Part shown: one piece after another, positions 1 to 9,477 of the stretch
How the letters are laid out: each line of letters opens with the position of its first letter
Position numbering within the stretch: position 1 is the stretch's first letter
Assembly: GCA_963575745.1 (NCBI GenBank)
Contig: CAUYUJ010005725.1
Span: forward strand, 352,069 to 416,068
DNA from: Prorocentrum cordatum
Taxonomy: Eukaryota > Sar > Dinophyceae > Prorocentrales > Prorocentraceae
Direction: 5' to 3'
Length of the DNA stretch: 64,000 nucleotides
The notes under the pieces: model-generated
Told to the model about the DNA's origin: nothing
The model's database searches: none
What the model saw: the letters and a program-made list of their open reading frames with translations, nothing else
Program-made: the position numbers and the translations under genes

Positions 1-3000
1 GCCTCCAAAACACCCAAGATGGCCTCCAAGACGCCCAAGATGGCCTCCAAGACGGCCCCGAAGCGCCCCAAGAGGGCCCCCAGTCGGCCCAGAAAGGCCC
101 CCAAGACGGCTTCCGACGGCGTCAGACGGGCCAGGAACCCACCAAGATGGCCGAAGTTGGCTCGAAGCTGGCCCAAGACGGCCTAAGAGGCCCCCATGAG
201 GGCCCCCAGGAAGGCCAGAAGAGGCCCAAAACATTGATTGTCCTAAGGTTTCTGACGGATTGTGACATGTACTTCTGTTCGGCCTTCGACGGCCCGAGAC
301 TGCCCAAGAGCCCCCAAAGACGGCAGACAAAATCGCCCAAGAGGCCTCCAAGATGGCCCCAGAACGGCCAAAGAGGGCCCCAAGACGGCCCCAATAGGCC
401 CCCAAGACGGAACAGGAGGCCTTTAAGACGCCCAAGATGGGCCTCCAAGACGGCCCTGGAGCATTCCAAGAGGGCCCCAAGTCGGCCCATAGAGGCCCCC
501 CAAACGGCTGCCGACGGTGTCAGACGGACCAGGAGCCCACCAAGACGGCCGAACATGGCCCTAAAATGGCCCAAGACGGCCCAAGAGGCCTCCAAGAGGG
601 CCTCCAGGAAGGCCCGAAAAAGCCCAAATCATATATTTCCCATTGGTTGTTGAAGGATTGTGGCATGTGTTTTGTTTCTGCCTTCCGACGACCCGAGACG
701 GCCCAAGTGCCCCCAAAGATCGCCCAAGAGGCCCAAGACACGGCCCCAAGAGGCCCCCAAGCCGGCCCACGAGGTCTCCAAGACGCTCACGATGGCCTCG
801 AAGACGGCCCAAGAGCCCTCCAAGACGTCCTCCAAGAGGACCCGAAAGGGTCAAAATGGCCTCCAGGCGGCCAAGATGACCTTCAAGATGCCCACGTGTT
901 CCCCGAAGGCTTTCCAAACCGACTCGGGGAACACATGGTCCGATAGCGTGGCAGGTCTGGCCTCAACGTTCGGCCACATAGGCGCTTCCAAAAGGGCAAG
1001 GGGCGGCGGTGATTCGCCGTAGGCGTCTTCGATCCGCCGCCCCCTTCTGCTTCAGCAAAGGGGTGCCCGGCGTGCTGGATCCTATCGGTTTTGGTTTTGG
1101 TTCTTTTTCCAAAAGAACTCTCCCAGTGGGTTTCGGCCCGTCCCGCCGGGGTCGCGGAAGGCCCGGAAACGAGCTCAACGACCGCAAAAAATCCTCCAAG
1201 ATGGCTCAAGAAACGGCCGTTTCGCTCAGGACATCCTCAACAAATCGCGAAGACGGCCCAAGATGGTCTCCAAGTCCGCCCAAGATGGTCCAAGACGGCC
1301 TCCAATACGGCCCAAGAGAGTCGAAGATGGCCCAAGACGGCCCAAGAGGCCCAAGACGACCCCAAGAGGCCCCCAAGACGGCCCAAGAGGCCTCCAAGAT
1401 GCTCAAGATGGCCTCCAAGACGGCCCAAGAGCCCTCCAAAACGTCCTCCAAGAAGACCCGAAAGGGTCAAGATGGCCTCCAGACGGCCAAGATGACCTTC
1501 AAGATGCCCACGTGTTCCCCGAAGGCTTTCCAAACCGATTCGGGGAACACATCGTCCGATAGCTTGGCAGGTCTGGCCTCAACGTTCGGCCACCTAGGCG
1601 AATACACAAAGGCAGGGGGGCGGCGGTGATTCGCCGTAGGCGTCTTCGATCCGCCGCCCGCTTTTGCTTTAGCAAAGGGGTGCCTGGCGTGTTAGACCCT
1701 CTCGGAATTGGTTTTGGTTCTTTTTCCAAAAGAGCTCCCCCTGGGGCTCCGGCGCGTCCCGCCGGCCACCCGGAAAGGATCTCAAGGAGCTCAATCCGGA
1801 AACAAAAATCCGCCAAGCTGGTTCAAGATGACCTCCAAGATGGCCACGTTGGCCCAAGATGGCCTCCAAGATGGTCCAAGATGGCCTCCAAGTCCCCCCA
1901 AGATGGTCCAAAACGGCCTCCAAGACGGCCCAAGAGGCCTCCAAGAGGTCCTCCAGGAGGGCCCGAAGAGGCCAAACTCATTGATTTTCCTTAGGTTTTT
2001 GCTTCTGGAATGTGCTTCTTCTCGGCATTCCGACGGCTCAAGACGGCCCAAGAGGCCCCCAAGATCGCCAAGAGGCCCCCAAGAGGGCCCCATGACGGCC
2101 CAAGTGGCCACCAAGACGGCCCCAAGACGGCCGAAGAGGCCTCCAACACTCCCAAAATGACCTCCAAGACGCCCAAGATGGGCTCCAAGACGGCCCCGAA
2201 GCGCCCCAAGAGGGCCCCAAGTCGGCCCAGACAAGCCCCCAAGACGGCTCCCGACGGCGTCAGACGGCGCCAGTCGGCCTCCAGGAAGGCCAGAAGAGAC
2301 CAAGAACCTTGATTTTCTTACGGTTTTTGACGGATTTTGACATTTGCTTCTTTTCTGCCTTCCGACGGGCCGAGACGGCGCCCCCAAAGATCGCCGAAAA
2401 ATCGCCCAAGCGGCCTCAAAGATGGCACCAGAACGGCCCAAGAGGGCCCCAAGACGGCCCCAATAGGCCCCCAAGACGGAACAGGAGGCCTTTAAGACGC
2501 CCAAGATGGCCTCCAAGACGGCCCTGGAGCATTCCAAGAGGGCCCCAAGTCGGCCCAACGAGGCCCCCCAAACGGCTGCCGACGGCGTCAGACGGACCAG
2601 GAGCCCACCTGGACGGCCGAACATGGCCCTAAGATGGCCCAAGACGGCTCAAGAGGCCTCCAAGATGGCCTCCAGGAAGGCCCGAAAAGGCCAAAATCAT
2701 TGATTTCCCATGGTTTTTGAAGGATTGTGGCATTTGCTTTTTTTTCTGCCTTCCGACGGCCCGAGACGGCCCAAGTGCCCCCAAAGATCGCCCAAGAGGC
2801 CCGAGACACGACCCCAAGAGGCCCCCAAGACGGCCCAAGACCAAGACGCTCAAGATGGCCTCCAAGACGGCCCAAGAGCCCTCCAAGACGTCCTCCAAGA
2901 AGGCCCGGAAGGGTCAAAATGGCTTCCAGACGGCCAAGATGACCTTCAAGATGCCCACGTGTTCCCCGAAGGCTTTCCAAACCGATTCGGGGAACACATG

Positions 3001-4640
3001 GTCCGATAGCTTGGCAGGTCTGGCCTCAACGTTCGGCCACATAGGCGCTTCCAAAAAGGCAGGGGGCGGCGGTGATTCGCCGTAGGCGTCTTCGATCCGC
3101 CGCCCCCTGTCGATTCATCGCAGGGGCGCCTGGCGTGCCAAATTACATGGGTTTGGGTTTTGGTTCTTTTTCCCAAAGAACTCCCCCTGGAGCTTCGGCC
3201 CGTCCCGCCGGGGTCCCGGGAAACCCATCTGTCAATGCTTCTGTTGCCCCCCAAGATGGCTCAAGATGGCCTGCAAGACGGCCAAGATGGCCCAGGATGG
3301 TCTCCAAGATGCCTCCAAGACGGCCAAGATGGCCTCAAAGACGGCTAAGATGGCTCCAAGATGCAACCAAGACGGCCCAAGATGGCCTCAAGATGGTCTA
3401 AGACGGTCCAAAAGGCCCGCAAGAGGCCTCCAAGACGGCCCAAGAGGTCTCCGAAAGGTCCTCCAGAAAGGCCTGACGAGGCCAAAATCAATGATGTTCC
3501 CTAGGTTTTTAAGGATTCTGGCATTTGCGCCTTTTCGGCTTTCCGACGGCCCAAGACGGCCCAAGAGGCCTCCAACACGCCCAAGATTGCCTCCAAGACG
3601 CCCAAGATGGCCTCCAAGACGGCCCCGAAGCGCCCCAAGAGGGCCCCAAGTCGGCCCAGAAACGCCCCCAAGACGGCTCCCGACGGCGTCAGACGTGCCA
3701 GGAACCCACCAAGATGGCCGAAGTTGGCTCGAAGCTGGCCCAAGACGGCCCAAGAGGCCCCCAAGAGGGCCTCCAGGAAGGCCAGAAGAGGCCAAAAACC
3801 TTGATTTTCCTAAGGTTTTCGACGGATTTTGACATGTGCTTCTTTTCGACCTGCCGACGGCCCGAGACGGCCCAAGAGCCCCCAAAGATCACCGAAAGAT
3901 CGCCCAAGAGGCCTCTAAGATGGCACCAGAACGGTCCAAGAGGGCCCCAAGACGGCCCCAAGAGGCCCCCAAGACAGAACGGGAGGCCTTTAAGGCGCCC
4001 AAGATTGCCTCCAAGACGGCCCTGGAGCATTCCAAGAGGGCCCCAAGTCGGCCCAACGAGGCCCCCCAAACGGCTGCCGACGGCGTCAGACGGACCAGGA
4101 GCCCACCTAGACGGCCGAACATGGCCCTAAGATGGCCCAAGACGGCTCAAGAGGCCTCCAAGAGGGCCTCCAGGAAGGCCCGAAAAGGCCAAAATCATTG
4201 ATTTCCCATTGGTTTTTGAAGGATTGTGGCATTTGCTTTTTTTCTGCCTTCCGACGGCCCGAGACGGCCCAAGTGCCCCCAAAGATCGCCCAAGAGGCCC
4301 GAGACACGGCCCCAAGAGGCCCCCAAGACGGCCCAAGAAGTCTCTGAGACGCTCAAGATGGCCTCCAAGACGGCCCAAGAGCCCTCCAAGACGTCCTCCA
4401 AGAAGGCCCGGAAGGGTCAAAATGGCTTCCAGACGGCCAAGATGACCTTCAAGATGCCCACGTGTTCCCCGAAGGCTTTCCAAACCGATTCGGGGAACAC
4501 ATGGTCCGATAGCTTGGCAGGTCTGGCCTCAACGTTCGGCCACATAGGCGCTTCCAAAAAGGCAGGGGGCGGCGGTGATTCGCCGTAGGCGTCTTCGATC
4601 CGCCGCCCCCTGTCGATTCATCGCAGGGGTGCCTGGCGTG
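1..4640 (+). repeat. CCAAGA satellite, block 1 (direct orientation)
   Basis: The block consists of degenerate units of 10-12 bp such as CCAAGACGGC, CCAAGAGGCCT and CCAAGATGGCCT. Because the unit is not a multiple of three and rarely forms stops, all frames stay open. One strand reads Lys/Pro/Arg/Gln-rich peptide and the other Gly/Leu/Trp-rich peptide, so these reading frames are repeat artefacts. A longer unit of about 390 bp is overlaid, marked by an AT-richer spacer (near 232, 630, 1978, 2308, 2697, 3488, 3800 and 4195) with the theme TTGATTTTCCTAAGGTTTT followed by TTCCGACGGCC. Confidence 0.9.
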
Positions 4641-4650
4641 CTGGACCCTT
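889..4650 (+). repeat. Non-satellite cassette inside the satellite, four copies
   Basis: A unique-looking cassette starts at about 889, 1501, 2949 and 4451. It opens with CCACGTGTTCCCCGAAGG, runs through GGCAGGTCTGGCCTCAACG and a GGCGGCGGTGATTCGCCG palindrome, and ends with GCCGCCCCC. Three copies continue into GGTTTTGGTTCTTTTTCC followed by a GGAGCTTCGGCCCGTCCC-like block (about 1091, 1708 and 3160). The same block recurs at 7596-7660. Spacing of 0.6-1.5 kb shows a higher-order repeat. No coding role is visible. Confidence 0.75.
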
Positions 4651-4904
4651 TCGTTTTTTTGCTGTTTGCAGCAGTGTGGGTCGCAGCCATCGCTGGGGTA
4701 GCAAGTAGTTAGGAATGTCGCTGGTCCCGCCAAGACAGGGACGTCAATTATCCCGGCAAAGCAACCTAACAGCGATATGTAGAAGCATATCTGAAAGCAT
4801 TCCCCTTAAGATTCAGATGCAAATCCAGTTGTAGAATTCTGCTGTTCTCGCAGTCGTAGTCGCATTCGCGATGACAGTCGCAGCGGCAACGGCAGTCGCA
4901 GCAC
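4641..4904. other. Unassigned sequence
   Basis: About 260 bp of lower-GC sequence links the satellite to the hexamer repeat. No reading frame, RNA or repeat is recognised here. Confidence 0.5.
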
Positions 4905-5184
4905 AGGCAGCCTCAGCCTGCCTCAGCCTCAGCCTCAGCCTGCCTCAGCCTCAGCCTGCCTCAGCCTCAGCCTCAGCCTGCTTCAGCCTCAGCCTCAGTC
5001 TGCCTTCAGCCTCAGCCTCAGCCTCAGCCTCAGCCTGCATCAGCCTCAGCCTCAGCCTCAGCCTGCCTCAGCCTGCTCAGCCTCAGCCTCAGCCTGCCTC
5101 AGCCTCAGCCTCAGTCTGCTTCAGCCTCAGCCTCAGCCTTCAGCCTCAGCCTCAGCCTCAGCCTCAGCCTCAGCCTGCCTCAGC
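4905..5184 (+). repeat. (CAGCCT)n microsatellite
   Basis: The hexamer CAGCCT is iterated, with occasional GCCTGC or CAGTCTG interruptions, for about 280 bp. An open frame across it gives only Ser/Leu or Gln/Pro repeats and is not taken as a gene. Confidence 0.95.
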
Positions 5185-5189
5185 ATTCA

Positions 5190-5760
5190 AAATGTGGCCC
5201 AGGAATGGAGTTCTGGGAACTAGAAGAACACGAAGTGGCCTACAGTTGGCTCCGGGCATTCAAAATCATGCCCAGGAATGGAGTTCTGGGAACTTGAAGA
5301 GCACGAAGTGGCCTACAGTTGGCTCCGGGCATCCAAAATGTGGCCCGGGAATGGAGTTCTGGGAAATCGAAGAGCACGAAGTGGCCTACAGTTGGCTCCG
5401 GGCATCCAAAATGTGGCCCGGGAATGGAGTTCTGGGAACTCGAAGAGCACGAAGTGGCCTACAGTTGGCTCCGGGCACTCAAAATGTAGCCCGGGAATGG
5501 AGTTCTGGGAGGTCGAAGAGCACGAAGTGTGTGACTGCTGACGAAAAACGAGCTCGGCTCTGTTCCCGGTTCTCCAGAATGTGGCCCGGGAATGGAGTTC
5601 TGGGAAGTCGAAGAGTACGAAATGTGTGTGACTGTTGGCGAAAAGCGAGCTCCGCTCTGTTCCCGGTTCTCCAGAATGTGGCCCGGGAATGGACTTCTGG
5701 GAGGTCGAAGAGCACGAAGTGTGTGACTGTTGGCGAAAAACGATTCCCGGTTCTCCTCCC
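5190..5760 (+). repeat. 73-bp tandem repeat passing into a 95-97-bp variant
   Basis: The phrase GGAATGGAGTTCTGGGA recurs at 5202, 5275, 5348, 5421 and 5494 (exact 73-bp steps), then at 5589 and 5686 (95 and 97 bp). The longer form replaces the ACAGTTGGCTCCGGGC segment with GTGTGACTG plus GAGCTC and TCTGTTCCCGGTTCTCC. Neither period is a multiple of three, so an open frame reads the same repeat in rotating frames. This argues against coding. Confidence 0.9.
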
Positions 5761-5794
5761 CAGCACCCGCCCAGACCCCCCTGAGGAGTCATGA

Positions 5795-6228
5795 TGCTCT
5801 CTTTTGACCCTACTAGAAACCTATCAGCAAACGCTGTTATAAAAACAGGGGCACTTGCCACATGCCGAAGAGAGGACACCAGGAAGCTGGAACACAGAAA
5901 GAAGGGGGGCAAAAGCATAGGGGGAGTGAAGGAGGGGGCGGCGGCAAAGCCACGCTCCGAACCACGGCGTTGCGCCCAGCTCCAGCTCTGCCGGGCTAGC
6001 AGGAGGCAGCTGAGCCGAATTATATTGCAAAGGCCCGTGCGCTTGACGCTAACGATCTTGCAGCTAAGCCATACGAGTTCCCGGGCAGAGGCTGTGACGC
6101 CCCAGCAATGATGCACCATACTTTGGGTGCTACCGAGGAAGGGCAGGCTCGCGGCACGAATGTGAAAGCAACTTCCTGGACCGAGAGACCCTGATCAGCA
6201 ATATACGTATGTATTACGCGCGTCGTCA
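5795..6228. other. Unassigned sequence
   Basis: Between the minisatellite and the TA/CT tract no gene-like frame or repeat is seen on either strand. Confidence 0.5.
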
Positions 6229-6303
6229 ATATATACATATATATATATATATATGTATATATGTACATATATATATATATATATATCTCTCTCTCTCTCT
6301 CTC
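6229..6303 (+). repeat. (TA)n(CT)n microsatellite
   Basis: TATATA-rich dinucleotides (with TGTA and ACAT interruptions) pass directly into CTCTCTCT. On the minus strand this lies about 60 bp beyond the stop codon of the retrogene, where its 3' end would be expected. Confidence 0.95.
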
Positions 6304-6362
6304 TTCTGGCCAGTTGGCAAAACATCGCGCCACTGAGCACAATGGTTCCCCTCATAACCACG

Positions 6363-7520
6363 TTAAGTACCTGCACGCTGAACCCGCATCGTGATTGACC
6401 TCGGCTCTTCCCTGGTCAACTTCATCAGCATGGCCCTGCACGAGCCCGACGCCCCGTCGATCTCGCAGATCTTGTCGCGAATACGGATTGTCTGATCAGG
6501 ATTATCGTCATTCCACTGTGCGATGAGCCCTGTTTCCAAAATGGAGTTTACGACCAGGCAGTTGCTCATCGTGTCAGGAGCGATCTCGATGCCGATCTTC
6601 GAGCCGTGAGTCATCCGAATTTCGACATCAATGCCTGGTGTCGGCTGCCCTGGCATGGTGACGCAGACGTCGAGCGTGACTTCTTGACTGTCGCTACCGA
6701 ACAGCGTCACGGGAACTTCTCCGAGGAAGCCGCTCTCGGCGAAGTACTCATACTGCAGCTCGGCCGCACCGATCTTGATGTCGCGCTCGGCAAAGAGGGT
6801 GAACTGCAGACTGTCGGGGCGCTTCCAGCTCTGCAGGGGGGCTTTAAACTTGAACTCCGGATCCTGACAAGCGGGCACCGGCACGGACTCGAAAATCTCG
6901 CTCTTGCCAGGCACCTGGCAGGCGACGTGAAACTGGCGCGCGCGGGTACTGGGGATGTTGTTCGCGCCGATGACGCACACGACGAGACTCGAGCTGACGC
7001 CCGTCGGCCGGGGGGGCCTCCCACGCGACTCGTCTGACTGCCCCGGCTGCGGGGGCTCGCAGTCCCAATTGACATCCGACAGCGGGCCGTAGTGGTACTT
7101 GAGCTGTGGCGAACCTTGGAGAAGCTTGGTCGCGCGACCCCCCGGCACGCCATCGCTCGTCGTGCACGGCTTCCAGCAGAAGAGAGGCGGGGTGATCTGA
7201 TCCCTGCTGTCACACTCCCTCTTGTACAGGTGATCGCGGCTCGCGTCCGAGTACGGAGACGTCGAGATGACCCAGGAGTGCACTTCATCCGCTCGGCGGC
7301 GGATGTAGATCTTGTTTATGCCGCCTTTGTTGACCTGGAGCTGGAACGCCTCCGCGCCAGCGAAGTCCTGCATCGGCAAATACACGCCGTTCACTTCTGG
7401 CAGGCCTGCTCCAGTGACCCGCACACGGCGGACGCGTTGGCGAAACTCTGCGCTTGAGGAGCCTTGAGGGGGGCCCTGCCCCCGCCCGGACGACTGCTCG
7501 CTGCTGCTGGTGCCCCCCAT
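6363..7520 (-). CDS. VNGVY-type / C2-like / PDZ-like modular protein, intronless retrogene
   Basis: The 385-residue protein is probably a cytoplasmic membrane- or protein-binding adaptor; this role is inferred from its modules. Residues 1-27 are a Ser/Gly/Gln-rich leader. Residues 31-155 hold a domain opening VRVTGAGLPEVNGVYLP and a WVIS motif, a pattern I know from dinoflagellate and apicomplexan proteins. Residues 176-290 look C2-like (LVVCVIGANNIPS, then DPEFKF and LQFTLFAERD) but lack an obvious full set of calcium-binding Asp. Residues 296-383 look PDZ-like (SKIGIEIAPDT then LVVNSILETGLIAQWN). I chose the ATG at 7520 because a DinoSL relic at 7560-7581 marks the former mRNA 5' end. The frame stays open further upstream, but only through the relic and satellite. 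The stop is TAA. The lack of introns fits retroposition. The ORF is intact, so it may still be expressed. Confidence 0.8.
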   Translation of the reverse strand: MGGTSSSEQSSGRGQGPPQGSSSAEFRQRVRRVRVTGAGLPEVNGVYLPMQDFAGAEAFQLQVNKGGINKIYIRRRADEVHSWVISTSPYSDASRDHLYKRECDSRDQITPPLFCWKPCTTSDGVPGGRATKLLQGSPQLKYHYGPLSDVNWDCEPPQPGQSDESRGRPPRPTGVSSSLVVCVIGANNIPSTRARQFHVACQVPGKSEIFESVPVPACQDPEFKFKAPLQSWKRPDSLQFTLFAERDIKIGAAELQYEYFAESGFLGEVPVTLFGSDSQEVTLDVCVTMPGQPTPGIDVEIRMTHGSKIGIEIAPDTMSNCLVVNSILETGLIAQWNDDNPDQTIRIRDKICEIDGASGSCRAMLMKLTREEPRSITMRVQRAGT

Positions 7521-7559
7521 CGCTGTGTAGGCACACGCCCTCTTTAGACGCCCGCGCGA
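7521..7559 (-). promoter_or_regulatory. Former 5' UTR of the retrogene with possible new trans-splice acceptor
   Basis: The 39 nt between the leader relic and the ATG read as a typical short dinoflagellate 5' UTR. A CCTACACAG stretch ends two bases before the ATG (AG at 7524-7523). It could serve as a fresh AG acceptor for trans-splicing. This is inference from position only. Confidence 0.4.
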
Positions 7560-7581
7560 CTTGAGCCAAAATGGCTGCGGA
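7560..7581 (-). other. DinoSL (spliced leader) relic
   Basis: Read on the minus strand, this 22-mer matches the conserved dinoflagellate spliced leader as I know it, with a single T-to-C change at position 5. It contains the intact core GCCATTTTGGCTCAAG. It lies directly 5' of an intronless gene in the same orientation, which is the signature of a trans-spliced mRNA reverse-transcribed back into the genome. Confidence 0.9.
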
Positions 7582-8880
7582 TGGACGGACCCTTTCGGTT
7601 TTGGTTTTGGTTCTTTTTCCAAAAAGAACTCCCCCTGGAGCTTCGGCCCGTCCCGCCAGCCACCCGAAAGGATTGCCCAGAGGTGGTTGCCGTGGGTTTT
7701 CCTGCCCCAGATGGCTCCAAGACTGCCCGAGATGGCCTCCAAGACGGCCAAGATGGCCTCAAAGACGGGCAAGATGGCCCCAAATTGCTTCCAAAACGGC
7801 CCAAGATGCACCCCAGACGGCCTAAGATGGCCTCAAGATGGCCCACGACTACCCAAGAGGCCCCCAAGAGGCCTCCAAGACGGCCCAAGAGGCCTCCAAG
7901 AGGTCCTCCAGGAGGGCCCGAAGATGCCAAAATCATTTATTCGCCCAGGTTTTTGAAGGATTTTGGTGTTTGCGACTTTCCGGCTTTCCGACGGCCCAAG
8001 ACGACCCAGGAGGCCCCCACGATCCCCCAAAGATCGCCCACGAGGCTTCCAAGATGGCTCCATGACGGCCCAAGAGGCTCCCAAGATGCTCCCAAGAGGG
8101 CTCCAAAACCGCCCGAGAGGCCTCCAAGACGCCCAAGATGGCCTCCAAGACGGCAAAGATGGCCCCAAGATGCCTCCAAGACGGCCCAAGATGCACCCCA
8201 GACGGCCTAAGATGGCCTCAAGATGGCCCACGACGGCCCAAGAGGCCCCCAAGAGGCCTCCAAGACGGCCCAAGAGGCCTTCAAGAGGTCCTCCAGGAGG
8301 GCCCGAAGAGGCCAAAATCAATGGCTGTCCTTAGGACTTTGAAGGATGTTGGCATTTGCGTCCTTTCGGCATTCCGACGGCCCAAGACGACCCAAGAGGC
8401 CGTCAAGATCGCCCACGAGGTCTCCAAGATGGCCCCATGACGGCCCAAGAGGCCCCCAAGACGGTCCCAAGAGGGCCCAAGAGACATCCAAGACGGCCAA
8501 AAAGGCCTCCAAGAAGGCTAAGATGACCTTAAGATGCCTCCCAGACGGCCCAAGATGCACCCAAGACGGCCTAAGATGGCCTCAAGATGGCCCAAGAGGC
8601 CTCCAAGACGGCTCAGAAGGCGTCCAGGAGGTCTTCCAGCAGGGCACGAAGAGGCCAAAATGATTGATTGTCCTAAGGTGTTTGAAAGATTTTGGCATTT
8701 GCTTATTCTCGGGATTCCCACTGCTCAAGACGGCGCAAGAGGCTCCCAAGATCACCCAAGAGGCCTTAAACATGGCCCCACGACTGCCCAAAAGGCTCCC
8801 AAGACTGCCCCAAAAGGGCCCCAAAACGGCCCAAGAGGCCTCCAAGACGCCCAAGGTGGCCTCTAAGAACCCCTGATATG
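7582..8880 (+). repeat. CCAAGA satellite, block 2 (direct orientation)
   Basis: The family is the same as block 1. It opens with the GGTTTTGGTTCTTTTTCC block at 7596 and shows the ~390-bp spacer near 7932, 8318 and 8663. Long open frames across it are repeat artefacts. Confidence 0.9.
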
Positions 8881-9477
8881 CCCCAAGAGGGCGCAGCGTT
8901 TGTTGCCCAGGAGCCCCCGGGTCGGTAACTTCGGTGCCCGCCCTCCGCTGCTGTCGCCGTTCTGCTGCTCCGCCCGCGCAGGCTGCGATGCTACTGCTGC
9001 CGCTGCGCCCGACGGCGCTGCTGCCTCTCCGCCCATGCTGAAGCGTAATTGGCAATATGGAAACGGCCGCGATAATGCTGATGAAGAACATCCCGTTCGA
9101 GCCCAGACGCGCTACATAATAGAAATGCGCGTGCTGTGGCCCCGTCAGTCCCCGCTGTTCTGAACGCGGTAGACCTCCCCGAGACACGCGCCCCCGTGCG
9201 GAACGAGTCCACCACGTGCTTGCGCGCCGAGTTTCGTGCTTCAAAAACCTGGCCATAATCAAAACACGGATTGTCGGTAGTGCACACACCCAAGATGACC
9301 TGCAATTTATGACGCTGGTGAAGACGGCTCGTATGCAGACGTTGCGTGGCAAATGTCAGTGCACGTTCCATACTACAGCATACATGTCAGGGGTCATCAT
9401 CATGCGCAGGAGGGCGAGAGACAGGGAGAGGGCCTGGTGCCTGGTATCCACGGGGAGGAACACTCGCAGTCCAGGTG
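8881..9477. other. Possible decayed coding sequence, unassigned
   Basis: On the minus strand (about 9370-9030) two frames carry protein-like stretches. One has a hydrophobic run containing MFFISIIAAVSILPI (about 9090-9050). The other has GVCTTDNPCFDYGQVFEAR (about 9300-9240). They would need a frameshift to connect. No family is recognised, so this is recorded only as a possible gene fragment. Confidence 0.2.

Noticed and set aside
1-4640. Long overlapping reading frames giving Gly/Leu/Trp-rich and Lys/Pro-rich proteins
   Set aside because: The 10-12-bp repeat keeps every frame open and the products are frame-shifted versions of one another, with no unique protein segment.
4871-5794. A 307-codon frame across the CAGCCT and 73-bp repeats
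   Set aside because: It is made wholly of repeat DNA; the 73-bp period rotates the frame and all three frames of the unit appear in the product.
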